Shown here: positions 1 to 8,810 of the stretch, in pieces
Layout of the letters: every line of letters starts with the position of its first letter
Position numbering within the stretch: the stretch's first letter is position 1
NCBI GenBank assembly: GCA_047501485.1
Contig: JAZDRN010000001.1
Span: forward strand, 62,001-126,000
DNA: 64,000 nt
Source of the DNA: Ancrocorticia sp047501485
GTDB taxonomy: Bacteria; Actinomycetota; Actinomycetes; Actinomycetales; Actinomycetaceae
Reading direction: 5' to 3'
Made by a program: the position numbers and the translations under genes
The notes under the pieces: generated by a model
Seen by the model: the letters and a program-made list of their open reading frames with translations, nothing else
The model's database searches: none
Told to the model about the DNA's origin: nothing

Positions 1-304
1 CCTCGATGAACCAATTGCGATAGATCCATAGGAGGCAAGCCCCGATGGCGACCATCGCGAGGGCTCCCATGCGAGTGGGCAGAACCTCATCGGGAACGGG
101 ATGTGCAATGGTCGAATAGGCCCCGACAATCCCGCACCCTATGACCACCAGGGCGATGAACGCGACGAAGCGGGGAAGGCGCACACGCCCTGGGTGGTCC
201 TTCGCTTCGTTTGGGTGCCTGCGGCCGCGCAGATCCGCTACGCTGCCGAGGACCGCGACCATGATCAGCAGCATCGCGGCAGCAGCCGCACCGAACCAGC
301 CCAT
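1..304 (-). CDS. Small membrane protein, C-terminus cut by window edge
   Basis: Reading leftwards from an ATG at 304, the frame stays open to the window edge (101 codons visible). The start has an AAAGG-type ribosome site about 8 nt upstream and lies 29 nt after the trhO stop, so the two genes probably form an operon. Three hydrophobic stretches are visible, at about residues 2-20, 45-63 and 78-95. A charged Arg/Lys/His loop lies between the first two, giving a small integral membrane protein. I do not recognise the family and assign no function. The C-terminal end is missing. Confidence 0.6.
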   Translation of the reverse strand, partial: MGWFGAAAAAMLLIMVAVLGSVADLRGRRHPNEAKDHPGRVRLPRFVAFIALVVIGCGIVGAYSTIAHPVPDEVLPTRMGALAMVAIGACLLWIYRNWFIE

Positions 305-333
305 GGGTATCGCCTTTCAGGTGTACCGGAAGG

Positions 334-1308
334 TCAGTTGACCAAGGAGGCGGGGCTGACATCCGCCCGACCGCCGTGCTCCACGCACTTCTCGCCGAGA
401 GTGTGCTCTTCGCAGGCGACGAAGCGGGCGCGGCAGCTTGGATCCGCGCAGTTCACGAGAGTGGAGGACTGTGTGCCGCACACGGAACAGTGCCCGATCA
501 CCTTGGCCCCCGGCGCGAAGTCGATCGCTTCGCGGCCGTCGAAGATCGCGAGGGATCCGTCCCACAGGCCGTCGTTGCCGAAGGCTTCGCCGTACTTCAC
601 TATGCCGCCATCGATCTGGTACACCTCCTGAAATCCGCGGTCCTTCATGAGGGCGGACAGGATCTCGCAGCGTACGCCGCCGGTGCAGTAGGTGATCACT
701 GCCTTGCCCTTGATGGAGTCGAGTTCGCCGGATTCTATGGCGTCGATGAAGCCGTGGGTGGTGGATATCTTGGGTACGATAGCCCCTCGAAAACGTCCGA
801 TGGCGGCCTCGTGGGCATTGCGGCCGTCGAAGAAGACGACGTCTTCTCCACGTTCGGCAACCAGCTTGTTCACGTCCTCGGGGCTGAGGTGGACACCGCC
901 ACCGACGACGCCGTCACCATCGACCTTCAGCTCATCAGGGGCACCGAACGCGACGAGCTCGTCGCGGACCTTGACGGACAAGCGTGGGAAATCGGTGATC
1001 TTTCGCCATGGAACGCTGCGATCCTGACCGCGCTGGATCTGGGGGTGCTCCTCGATGAAACCGCTGCCGTCGCTCCATTTCACGAAGTCGGGAAGCCTGC
1101 GGAAGGGTTCGTATTCCTTGGTCCGCTTGACGTACTGCTTGCAGGCGTCGACCTCTCCACCCACGGTCCCGTTGATGCCGTGTTTGGAGACGATGATTCG
1201 GCCGCGCAGGCCGAGGCCGTCGCAGAGTTCGCGCTGCCACAGGCGCACGGCCTCCGGATCCGACACCGGAGCAAAGACGTAATACAGCAGGATCTTTGGA
1301 ATGCTCAC
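334..1308 (-). CDS. trhO: tRNA uridine(34) hydroxylase TrhO (rhodanese family)
   Basis: A 324-residue protein of the TrhO/YceA (UPF0176) family, which hydroxylates uridine 34 of certain tRNAs with O2 on the way to 5-(carboxy)methoxyuridine. The order is typical: an N-terminal acylphosphatase-like domain (about 1-100), a rhodanese domain with catalytic loop CTGGVR at Cys208-Arg213, and a C-terminal Cys/His-rich tail (HCSVCG, CADPSC, CEEH). Length matches the family. The start is GTG at 1308. It has no Shine-Dalgarno, but TACGAT lies 6 nt upstream, suggesting a leaderless mRNA. The next gene leftwards follows after 29 nt on the same strand. Confidence 0.93.
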   Translation of the reverse strand: MSIPKILLYYVFAPVSDPEAVRLWQRELCDGLGLRGRIIVSKHGINGTVGGEVDACKQYVKRTKEYEPFRRLPDFVKWSDGSGFIEEHPQIQRGQDRSVPWRKITDFPRLSVKVRDELVAFGAPDELKVDGDGVVGGGVHLSPEDVNKLVAERGEDVVFFDGRNAHEAAIGRFRGAIVPKISTTHGFIDAIESGELDSIKGKAVITYCTGGVRCEILSALMKDRGFQEVYQIDGGIVKYGEAFGNDGLWDGSLAIFDGREAIDFAPGAKVIGHCSVCGTQSSTLVNCADPSCRARFVACEEHTLGEKCVEHGGRADVSPASLVN

Positions 1309-1314
1309 GGTCTC

Positions 1315-1320
1315 ATCGTA
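1315..1320 (-). promoter_or_regulatory. Putative -10 box, leaderless trhO
   Basis: TACGAT on the minus strand, 6 nt before the GTG start of trhO, with no Shine-Dalgarno between. It fits the TANNNT pattern seen 6-7 nt before eight other starts in this window. I see no clear -35 element. Confidence 0.45.
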
Positions 1321-1542
1321 GTGGGCTCACAGAGGGATCAGACTGTGACGCGTGCCGAAACCGGGCTGTGACCGTCGTAGCAGACACGGCCGGTGGAACT
1401 CCTCGCGCCGTGGAAGTTGCCGGAGCGGGTGCAAACAGCGGTGGGAGGTGCAGCAGAACAGAGTGTCAGACCGGCCACCAGGAGTTGCCAGAGTGCGACG
1501 ACGTTGAGAGACTTGCTGAGGATTTGCGATAACGCAGCTCCC

Positions 1543-1592
1543 CGCACTGGGACGACCCGATGCGCGTATCTCTGGTGGGACGGCCCGAAAGG
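1543..1592 (+). promoter_or_regulatory. Guanidine-II (mini-ykkC) riboswitch
   Basis: Two hairpins each display the diagnostic loop. Hairpin 1 has GGG (1549-1551), loop ACGA (1552-1555) and CCC (1556-1558); its stem extends outwards to 1543/1564 through a U-G pair, one C-A mismatch and A-U, C-G, G-C and C-G pairs. Hairpin 2 has GGG (1577-1579), loop ACGG (1580-1583) and CCC (1584-1586). Paired hairpins with ACGR loops flanked by GGG/CCC define mini-ykkC RNAs. Hairpin 2 ends just before the AAAGG ribosome site (1588-1592) of the Gdx-type exporter, as expected for translational control by guanidinium. Confidence 0.85.
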
Positions 1593-1603
1593 TATGCATA
1601 CGT

Positions 1604-1924
1604 ATGTTGCACTGGGTTGTTCTGGCTGTCTCCGGCCTCTTTGAAGCGGTATGGGCGACGGCGCTCTCGCGCAGCGAGGGATTCACCAAGCTCGTTCCGA
1701 GCGTGATCTTCTTCGGCGCCGTCGTCGTCTCCATGGGTGGCCTTGCGTGGGCGCTCAAGGAGATCCCGGTGGGGACCGGCTATGCCGTGTGGGTGGCCAT
1801 CGGGGCCGCAACCACCGTGGTCTGGGCGATGGTCACGGGAGTGGAACCGGTCAGTATCGTTCGCGTGCTGCTGCTGGCGGGGCTGATCGGCTGCGTTATC
1901 GGCCTCAAGCTGACTGCCGAGTAG
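1604..1924 (+). CDS. gdx: SMR-family guanidinium exporter (Gdx/SugE)
   Basis: A 106-residue, four-helix small multidrug resistance protein of the SugE/Gdx subgroup, which exports guanidinium in exchange for protons as an antiparallel dimer. The essential membrane glutamate is Glu14 (GLFEAVWA). The Gdx-type features GFTKL-PS, the AWALKEIPVGTGYAVWVAIG region and a C-terminal IGLKL are all visible. Length is standard. The ATG at 1604 has an AAAGG ribosome site 11 nt upstream. The guanidine-II riboswitch directly upstream independently supports guanidinium as the substrate rather than drugs. Confidence 0.93.
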   Translation: MLHWVVLAVSGLFEAVWATALSRSEGFTKLVPSVIFFGAVVVSMGGLAWALKEIPVGTGYAVWVAIGAATTVVWAMVTGVEPVSIVRVLLLAGLIGCVIGLKLTAE

Positions 1925-1991
1925 GCTGAAACCGGCTGCCGATTAGCCGGGGCGGCGGCACCGGCCGCCACAACGCCTCCGGCTCGACGAA

Positions 1992-2453
1992 CTACTCGTC
2001 GTCCACAACCTCGGCGTCGTCCACAACCTCAGCGGAGACGATCGAGTCGCCGGCGTCCTTCGCGCCGGGATCTGCTTTCTTATCAGTCCGCTCAATCTCG
2101 AGAGTGACCTTCGTCAGGAGAGCGGTGAGTGCGGCGATTGCCGCTATCGTGGGCGCGGCGAGCACGGCGACGCCTCCGATGGCGGCTCCCGCCGTGACTG
2201 GAATGGAGAGCAGCTGCTTGCCGTCGGCTTTCTTGATGTTCACGCGGCGGACGTTGCCCTCGTGGATGAGGGACTTGATCGTCTCCAGCACCTCGGCCGA
2301 GGCCACCTCGATCCGTTCGGTCCACGAGGAGCCGTCGGAAGAGGTCTGCCCGTTGTCGGATGCGGACGAGGTGTGTGCGGACGACGTATTCTCTCCGCCC
2401 GGGCTCGATGAGTTCGGTTCGTGGGAGGCGTTCTGCTGTTGCTGCTCAGACAT
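1992..2453 (-). CDS. DUF4342 domain protein
   Basis: A 153-residue protein. Residues 1-42 are Ser/Gln/Asn-rich and probably disordered. Residues about 43-125 resemble DUF4342: a Trp-Thr-Glu start, a helix ending in HEGNVRRVNIKK, then IPVTAGAAIGG leading into one or two hydrophobic segments (about 83-112), followed by a short charged tail rich in Asp and Glu. In several bacteria DUF4342 proteins carry an N-terminal ubiquitin-associated-like fold plus a membrane segment; no reaction is known. It is divergent from the SNF2 gene. Identification is by remembered family pattern. Confidence 0.75.
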   Translation of the reverse strand: MSEQQQQNASHEPNSSSPGGENTSSAHTSSASDNGQTSSDGSSWTERIEVASAEVLETIKSLIHEGNVRRVNIKKADGKQLLSIPVTAGAAIGGVAVLAAPTIAAIAALTALLTKVTLEIERTDKKADPGAKDAGDSIVSAEVVDDAEVVDDE

Positions 2454-2569
2454 CGTGGGCTCCGATTCTTCTTGTTTTCTCTGCTATGACCATTATCCGG
2501 CGGAGGGTGCCGAGTGGGAAGGAATTCGGTTGGGGGCATGAGGATGCCGCGACGGTTACCACTGACCTG

Positions 2570-5500
2570 ATGTACCTGCGTACCATGGCGACCATGCGCG
2601 GACCGGTTGAACTCGTTGGACTTGTGGGTGCTCCGACTTATGCGCGCGGCCTGAGCTACGCCGAACAGCGTAAGACTGTCATCCTGCAATCCGAGCCCGC
2701 CAACCCGGATGCCAAGGTGCCCTATCCGGGCCAGCGAGACCGGCGAAGCACGTATTGGGCTTCCGGTGTTTCTCGCGGCTCGCGGGATCAGAACTACTCG
2801 GTGGAGGTCGAATACCAGCTCTCTCGTCACGGCGTCGTCAAGCGGATGAACGGGTGGTGCAGCTGTCCGGTGGGATATAACTGCAAGCACGCCGTCTCGC
2901 TGCTCATCCTGGACATCGAGGGCGGCGCGGAGCCCGGAGGCGCGAACGACCTCGGCGATTCCTGGCATGAGACCCTGGGCAGCATATTCGGTGAGAAGGA
3001 CGAGCCGCTGCGTATCGCTCTCGCCGTCGATCTAGTGGAGCCGTTCAGTGCCGACGGCGGAGCCGGGCGGGGTTCTTTCGCGCCTGCGGGAAGGCGTGAG
3101 CTCGGAACGTCGGGGAGTGTGCGGATGCGTCCTATGAGCCCCGGTAAGCGTTCGCCGTGGATCACCTCTGATGTCTCGTGGAAGAAGCTCGGCAGCTACG
3201 GCGTCTACCGCGCTGACGATCGCCAGGTCGAGGCGCTCAAAGCCCTGCTGGCCCTCTACACCGCGGCGAGCCCCTACGGTTTCGACGGCACATGGGTGCG
3301 GATTTCCGACATCACGAGCGCCGCACTGTGGCCCGCCCTGCAGGAGATCGTCAATTCCGGTGTCGAGCTCATCGAGGACAAAACCTGGTTGCCCGTCGTT
3401 CTTGAGAAGGAGATGGCGCGTGCCGATGTCACCATCCGGGAGGACGCCACCGGAATCAACCTGCTCGAGGGTGAGTCCTCGACGGTTTCGGCACACGGGA
3501 GCGCGGAAGCGGAGCCAGTGACCACGGAGCCAGTGACCGCGGAACCGGAGGCTGCGGAGGCGGAGCCAATGACCGCGGCACAGGAGCTTTCCGCACTGCC
3601 GGATCCGCCGAGCCCATCCGCGTCAACGCGGCCCGAGACGGCGGATCCTTCTCGGCGCAACAGCCTGACGATCAAGGCGGAATTGACGCATCCTGAGCTG
3701 GAGAGCGCCGCCGATGCGGTGCGAATAGGCCACCCGTTCCACGGTTTGGCCTGGCGCAAGGAAGGAACGATTCACCTTGCGCGTCTGGAGGCCCCGGTGG
3801 CCTCGCAGTGGCTGCGCCTGGCGAACCAGAGCGAGGGTGTACGGGTTCCGGCAGAGGGCCGCGAACAGTTCGAGAAAGAACTGCTGCCGTTGATCTCGCA
3901 GGTCGGCTGGACCTCTCCGGGTCGCAGCTACATCGCGCCACCGCCGGAGGATCCCAGCCTGCACCTCGTGTTGGGGTTGGCGCCCGCCAGCAAGGCGGGC
4001 GTGGCGCCGCGGGCATTGCTGCACTGGTCGTGGGGTCCGGACGTCGCGGCGGTAGAGCTGATCCGTTCCGGTGGAACGATGACTGCCACGAAGCTTCCTC
4101 CTCCGGCCGCTGTCGGGCCGGAACTGGCCGAGATCCGCCCTATCCTGAGGGCCATCGAAGATGAGAACGAGCGATTTCGCAAGGAACAGCGCCGCAAGAG
4201 AGCCAGGCACCGCCTGATACCAGCCTCCCAGGACCCGCGCCGAAGCGTCGCGACCGAGATGAGGTTGCTCGCCGATGTGGGAGAAGCCTTGGAGGCGGTA
4301 CCGCGAGCATTGGACGGCTCGCCGGCCGCGTCGTGGGCCGCGCGTACCATGGCGCTCGAGGAGGGGGCCTCGAATGTGCGCTTCCCGTTGCAGGATTGTG
4401 AGCTGCACGGGATAGAGGTGGTGCATTTCCTTGAGGAGTCCCTCCCACGTATCCGGGAACTGGGGGTCACAGTCGAGGAAGTGGGGGATATGCCGCGTTT
4501 CCAGGCGGCGCAGACTCCGTCCGTGCAGCTCAGTGTCGGACCGGGGGAGGGCGGCACCCGGGACTGGTTGGATCTGAACGTCACCATGAAGGTCGGCGAG
4601 CACGAGATCGCCATGCCGGTGCTTCTCACGGCTTTGACCCGAGGGGATGAAGCGCTCTTCCTCCCCTCGGGGGAATACGTGCGGTTGGATATCCCTGAGC
4701 TGTCCAAACTGCGCGAGCTCTTGGAGGAGGCTCGGCTTCTCAACGATCGCAAGAGGTCGGGCCTGCGGGTGCCCAAGGTACGCACCTCCTGGTGGGAAGA
4801 CCTGCTGTCCCTCGACGTCGTCGAAAGCTCGACGAACGCCTGGTTCGAGGCGATCAGAGGCGCGGTCCAATCCCCGCCCCGGCCCGCTTCGATCCCGACG
4901 GGGCTCACTGCGAATCTCCGCCCCTATCAGCAGGCGGGCTTTGAGTGGCTGGCTCACTTGCGGCGCTCCGGGCTCGGTGGAGTCCTTGCCGACGATATGG
5001 GCCTCGGTAAGACCGTCCAGACCCTCGCGATGATCCAGGATGAGAGAGAGGAACGGGCGTCCCGCCGCGATGCGTCCCACCGCGACCGCGAAGCGCCCGG
5101 CGAACCTGGTGGCGAAGACTCGCGCGAGGCTGATGCGACCGGGCCGTGGCTCGTCGTCGCCCCGACTTCGGTGGTTGCCAACTGGGCGGCGGAGGCACGC
5201 CGATTCACGCCGGGCTTGCGCGTTGCGACGATCGAGTCCACGAAGAAGCGGCGCGGGATGAACCTCACCCACATGGCGCGCGACGTCGACATCCTCATCA
5301 CTTCCTATACGTTGTTGCGCCTGGAATACGAGGAGTACGCGGCACTCAGACCTGCGGGAATGATCCTCGACGAGGCCCAGCAGGCGAAGAATCCGGCGTC
5401 CAAGACCTTCGGTTCGCTGGTGAAGATCGGGGCGCCGGTGTCCTTCGCCATCACCGGCACACCGATGGAGAACAATCTGGGAGAGCTGTGGGCGATGTTT

Positions 5501-6403
5501 GCGCTGGTGGCGCCCGGGCTGCTGGGCAATGCCAAGCAGTTCCGGGAGAACGTCCAGAAACCGGTCGAGAAGGACGCCTCGAACACGGAGGAGGTCCTCG
5601 CCCTGCTGCGGCGCCGGATCTCTCCCTTCCTGTTGCGCCGCACCAAGAGCGCCGTGGCTTCCGAGCTGCCGGAGAAACAGGAACAGGTCATCGACGTGGA
5701 ACTGGCTCCGGGGCATAGGCGCATGTACGATCGTCAGCTTCAGCGCGAGAGGCAACGGGTCCTGCATCTGGCGGACGATCTGGATCACAACCGCGTGGAG
5801 GTCCTCAGCGCGCTGACCCGCTTGCGCCAGCTTTCCATCGACCCGGCGCTGCTGGATCCGGAGTCGAAAGCCCCCTCTTCGAAGCTGGAGACGTTGCTTC
5901 CCCTGCTGCAAGAGGCGAGCCAGGAGGGCCATCGAACGCTGGTCTTCAGCCAGTTCACGCGCTATCTGCGCCTCATCGCCTCCCGCCTGGAGGAATCGGG
6001 GATCGACTATTCCTACCTGGACGGCTCCACCTCGAACAGGCGCGCGGTCATCGAGGAGTTCGCCACGGGCAGCCAGTCGGTTTTCCTCATCAGCCTCAAG
6101 GCGGGCGGCGTGGGCCTCAATCTGACGATGGCCGACTACGTCGTGCTCACCGACCCATGGTGGAATCCCGCGGTCGAGGATCAGGCCGTCGATCGCACCC
6201 ATCGCATCGGACAGACGCGTTCCGTGCATGTGTATCGGCTCGTCTCCCAGGACACCATCGAGGAGAAGGTATTGGCTTTGCAGGCTTCGAAGCGCCATCT
6301 GATCGCGGGGGTGCTTTCGTCCGACGACGGCGCCGAGGCCTCCGGTTCGGTCGTCGGCGGTGCTCGGTTGTCTGCTGACGACCTGCGGATGCTGCTGGGC
6401 TAG
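2570..6403 (+). CDS. SWIM zinc-finger SNF2-family helicase
   Basis: A protein of about 1277 residues of the Snf2/HepA class, ATP-driven DNA (or RNA-polymerase) translocases. It has an N-terminal SWIM zinc finger (CSCPVGYNCKH) and a middle region of unknown function. The C-terminal DExx helicase shows the Walker A motif DDMGLGKT (about nt 4990), DEAQ, the ITGTPMENNLGELW segment, the motif IV-like SQFTRYL, GVGLNLT and the HRIGQ motif VI. A Glu-Pro/Thr-rich repetitive linker lies at about nt 3510-3580. The start is uncertain: the frame is open from before 2360, inside the divergent gene, and ATGs at 2570, 2585 and 2594 are possible with no clear ribosome site. Actinobacterial relatives are usually somewhat shorter. 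Confidence 0.88.
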   Translation: MYLRTMATMRGPVELVGLVGAPTYARGLSYAEQRKTVILQSEPANPDAKVPYPGQRDRRSTYWASGVSRGSRDQNYSVEVEYQLSRHGVVKRMNGWCSCPVGYNCKHAVSLLILDIEGGAEPGGANDLGDSWHETLGSIFGEKDEPLRIALAVDLVEPFSADGGAGRGSFAPAGRRELGTSGSVRMRPMSPGKRSPWITSDVSWKKLGSYGVYRADDRQVEALKALLALYTAASPYGFDGTWVRISDITSAALWPALQEIVNSGVELIEDKTWLPVVLEKEMARADVTIREDATGINLLEGESSTVSAHGSAEAEPVTTEPVTAEPEAAEAEPMTAAQELSALPDPPSPSASTRPETADPSRRNSLTIKAELTHPELESAADAVRIGHPFHGLAWRKEGTIHLARLEAPVASQWLRLANQSEGVRVPAEGREQFEKELLPLISQVGWTSPGRSYIAPPPEDPSLHLVLGLAPASKAGVAPRALLHWSWGPDVAAVELIRSGGTMTATKLPPPAAVGPELAEIRPILRAIEDENERFRKEQRRKRARHRLIPASQDPRRSVATEMRLLADVGEALEAVPRALDGSPAASWAARTMALEEGASNVRFPLQDCELHGIEVVHFLEESLPRIRELGVTVEEVGDMPRFQAAQTPSVQLSVGPGEGGTRDWLDLNVTMKVGEHEIAMPVLLTALTRGDEALFLPSGEYVRLDIPELSKLRELLEEARLLNDRKRSGLRVPKVRTSWWEDLLSLDVVESSTNAWFEAIRGAVQSPPRPASIPTGLTANLRPYQQAGFEWLAHLRRSGLGGVLADDMGLGKTVQTLAMIQDEREERASRRDASHRDREAPGEPGGEDSREADATGPWLVVAPTSVVANWAAEARRFTPGLRVATIESTKKRRGMNLTHMARDVDILITSYTLLRLEYEEYAALRPAGMILDEAQQAKNPASKTFGSLVKIGAPVSFAITGTPMENNLGELWAMFALVAPGLLGNAKQFRENVQKPVEKDASNTEEVLALLRRRISPFLLRRTKSAVASELPEKQEQVIDVELAPGHRRMYDRQLQRERQRVLHLADDLDHNRVEVLSALTRLRQLSIDPALLDPESKAPSSKLETLLPLLQEASQEGHRTLVFSQFTRYLRLIASRLEESGIDYSYLDGSTSNRRAVIEEFATGSQSVFLISLKAGGVGLNLTMADYVVLTDPWWNPAVEDQAVDRTHRIGQTRSVHVYRLVSQDTIEEKVLALQASKRHLIAGVLSSDDGAEASGSVVGGARLSADDLRMLLG

Positions 6404-6416
6404 CTCGACGCAGGGG

Positions 6417-6433
6417 CTCGCCGTTTCGGCGGG
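6417..6433. terminator. Short hairpin between convergent genes
   Basis: CTCGCCG, loop TTT, then CGGCGGG (7 pairs including one G-U). It lies between the convergent ends of the SNF2 and mogA genes. There is no strong T-tract, so function as a terminator is tentative. Confidence 0.4.
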
Positions 6434-6458
6434 GAGTGGCGATAGTCGGTGCTCGCGT

Positions 6459-7049
6459 TCAATCCATCTGATCGTCGAGCTGCTCGAAGATATGGGGCAG
6501 TAGCGGGCACACCACGTCGAGCGAGTCCTTGACCCCACCACGCGAACCCGGCGCATTGACGATGAGGACTCCGCCGGGGCCGCGATGGGTGATCCCCACC
6601 AGCCCGCGCGACAGCGAGGCCAGGGGAGTGACGGAGAGCCCGTGTTCGCGGATCTGCTGCGCGATCCCGTCCATGCGAACTTCGAGCAATGGTGCGGTCG
6701 CCTCCGGGGCGATGTCGCCCAGGGTGATGCCCGTCCCTCCCACGGTGACGATCACGCGGGCACCCGCGGACACCGCGAGGTTCAGCGTGGCGGTGACATC
6801 GTCGAACTTCTCGGCGCAGTGATAGAGCCTGCCGTCCTCAGGGTCGGAGGCGGGTGCGCCGTCGTGCATGGGCTTGTTCATGGAGGCGGGGCGGCTGAAT
6901 ACCCGAACGCGATAGCCGCCGAGAATCTCTGCGGCGAGGGGACCGGCGGTGTCCTCGCGCTTGCCACGAAGAATCTTGTCATTGACGACCACCACCGCGC
7001 CGAGGAGGTCGCGGTCCATCTGGCGCATCGAACGCTCTTGCTTAGCCAT
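6459..7049 (-). CDS. mog: Molybdopterin adenylyltransferase-type protein (MogA/MoaB)
   Basis: A 196-residue member of the MoaB/MogA fold. These proteins bind molybdopterin and activate it by adenylylation before molybdate insertion (MogA); MoaB-type members of uncertain activity share the fold. The family signature VTVGGTGITLGDIAPEA (about residues 100-117) and the later GLVGITHRGPGGVLIVNAPGS segment are intact. The start is ATG 7049 with AAGGAC 8-9 nt upstream; the larger open frame to 8795 runs antisense through narK and is spurious. Its position divergent from narK-narGHJI fits a supplier of Mo cofactor to NarG. MogA and MoaB cannot be told apart here. Confidence 0.88.
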   Translation of the reverse strand: MAKQERSMRQMDRDLLGAVVVVNDKILRGKREDTAGPLAAEILGGYRVRVFSRPASMNKPMHDGAPASDPEDGRLYHCAEKFDDVTATLNLAVSAGARVIVTVGGTGITLGDIAPEATAPLLEVRMDGIAQQIREHGLSVTPLASLSRGLVGITHRGPGGVLIVNAPGSRGGVKDSLDVVCPLLPHIFEQLDDQMD

Positions 7050-7171
7050 AGCTGCTGAGTCCTTATGTGAAATGAATACCGTGGTGAGGCGGCATCCATG
7101 GATGAATATCACCGTCCGGGTCCGGCGAAGCGTGCCCCTCCGGAAGGAATTAAGGCACAAAAGTCTCACGT

Positions 7172-7196
7172 TATTTCGCGAAAAAACCACGAAATA
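7172..7196. promoter_or_regulatory. Inverted repeat in mogA-narK divergent promoter region
   Basis: TATTTCG (7172-7178) and CGAAATA (7190-7196) form 7-bp arms. TTTCGCGAAA (7174-7183) is itself a 10-bp palindrome. It sits in the AT-rich spacer between the divergent mogA and narK starts, where a shared nitrate or anaerobiosis operator would be expected. The cognate regulator is unknown. Confidence 0.4.
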
Positions 7197-7313
7197 GAGA
7201 TGAATTCCGAAACCGTTCCGTCTTACCCTAGAGAGTAACAAAAACACGCTTAATTCCGTGTAAATGAAACTAAGTGACGGGTGTCGCCCGTCTATCTCAC
7301 CACAGGAGACAGC

Positions 7314-8684
7314 GTGAGCGAAGACAAGAAGACTCTTGAGGAAAACTCCTCGGGTGCCGTTGCGCTCGATACATCGGGCCGAGTCATCAGGGGATGGGAC
7401 CCCGAGGACCCGGCGCATTGGGACAAGAAGATAGCGTGGAAGACGCTCATCGTCTCCACCTACTCCCTCTTTCTGGGTTTCTGCGTCTGGTTCATGGTCT
7501 CGGCCATCGCTCCCAAACTCAATGAGATCGGGTTCGATCTGTCCAAGGCGCAGCTCTACTGGCTGACCTCGATGCCGGGACTGTCCGGTGGCCTCCTGCG
7601 TCTGGTGTTCATGCTGCTTCCCCCGATCATGGGGACGCGCAAGCTGGTCGGCGTGTCCTCGCTGCTGTACATCATCCCCATGATCGGGTGGTTCTTCGCG
7701 GTGCAGGACACCACCACCTCCTTCGGTGTGCTGATGATGCTCTCCGTACTCTGCGGTATCGGAGGCGGCACCTTCTCGGGCTATATGCCCTCCACCGGTT
7801 ACTTCTTCCCCAAACGACTCTCGGGTACCGCCCTGGCGCTGCAATCCGGCATCGGAAACCTGGGCATGTCCGCCATTCAGATCGTCGGCCCGTGGCTCAT
7901 GGGCTTCGGTCTCTTCGGGATCACCTTCCTCGCTCCCATGCGCGCGGGCGATGGGCCGCTGTGGGTGTTCAACGCCGCCATCTTCTTCGTGCCCTGGGCG
8001 CTCATCGCCGCATTCCTCTCCTTCGCGCTTCTCAAGGATGTGCCTGTCAAGGCGAACATCCGCCAGCAGCTCGATATCTTCGGCAACCGCAACACCTGGT
8101 ACATGACCCTGCTCTACGTCATGACCTTCGGTATCTACTCCGGTATCGCCGCGCAGTTCGCCCTGATCATCAACAACAGCTTCGGGAAAGACTCCGAGTT
8201 CGCCGCCCAGGGGGTGACGGGCCTTCCCGTGGGCCTGACGTATGCCTTCCTCGGCCCGCTCATCGGATCCGTGGTCCGAGCACTGTGGGGACCGCTGTGC
8301 GACAAGTTCGGCGGTGCCATCTGGACCTTCGTCTCCGGTATCGGCATGGCTGTGACGCTGGCAGTGTGTGCCCTCAACCTGAACCCCACCTCCGCTTCCC
8401 AGTTCACGCCATTCCTGTGGGGAATGCTCGGTTTCTTCTTCTTCGCGGGAATCGGCAACGCGGGCACGTTCAAGCAGATGCCCATGATCATGCCGAAGCG
8501 TCAGGCCGGTGGCGCCATCGGCTTCACGGCGGCCATCGCGGCCTTCGGTCCGTTCCTCGTCGGTATCGCACTGGCCTCGTTCAGTGTGCAGTCCTTCTTC
8601 ATCGCGTGCGTGGTCTACTGCGTCGCGTGCTCCGTGCTCTGCTGGGTGATGTATGCCCGGAAGAACGCGCCTTTCCCGGGATAG
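7314..8684 (+). CDS. narK: Nitrate/nitrite transporter NarK (MFS)
   Basis: A 456-residue, 12-helix major-facilitator protein of the nitrate/nitrite porter family, moving nitrate in and nitrite out across the membrane. Family marks are the anion-binding arginines in GLLRLVF and SVVRALWGPL, and glycine-rich nitrate signatures such as GIGNAGTFKQMP near the C-terminus. The GTG at 7314 is chosen because AGGAG (7304-7308) precedes it by 5 nt; a GTG at 7281 is in frame but lacks a ribosome site. It is the first gene of the nar cluster, 126 nt before narG. Confidence 0.95.
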   Translation: MSEDKKTLEENSSGAVALDTSGRVIRGWDPEDPAHWDKKIAWKTLIVSTYSLFLGFCVWFMVSAIAPKLNEIGFDLSKAQLYWLTSMPGLSGGLLRLVFMLLPPIMGTRKLVGVSSLLYIIPMIGWFFAVQDTTTSFGVLMMLSVLCGIGGGTFSGYMPSTGYFFPKRLSGTALALQSGIGNLGMSAIQIVGPWLMGFGLFGITFLAPMRAGDGPLWVFNAAIFFVPWALIAAFLSFALLKDVPVKANIRQQLDIFGNRNTWYMTLLYVMTFGIYSGIAAQFALIINNSFGKDSEFAAQGVTGLPVGLTYAFLGPLIGSVVRALWGPLCDKFGGAIWTFVSGIGMAVTLAVCALNLNPTSASQFTPFLWGMLGFFFFAGIGNAGTFKQMPMIMPKRQAGGAIGFTAAIAAFGPFLVGIALASFSVQSFFIACVVYCVACSVLCWVMYARKNAPFPG

Positions 8685-8810
8685 TACGTGGCCGGGCCGC
8701 CATCTCCGTAGGGGGAAGGGAACACCGGCCGATCGTGAGATCCCATCCAACAAACCAATACGTGATTGTCCATCACCACATGCGCACCGACGCAATGAAA
8801 AGGAGCTGAT

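Noticed and set aside
3623..6556. 977-codon frame antisense to the SNF2 helicase
   Set aside because: It opposes a gene with complete helicase motifs; long antisense frames are expected at this GC content and its sequence resembles no family.
7050..8795. Extension of the mogA frame across narK
   Set aside because: The MoaB/MogA fold begins at ATG 7049 with a ribosome site; the upstream part is antisense to narK and low in complexity.
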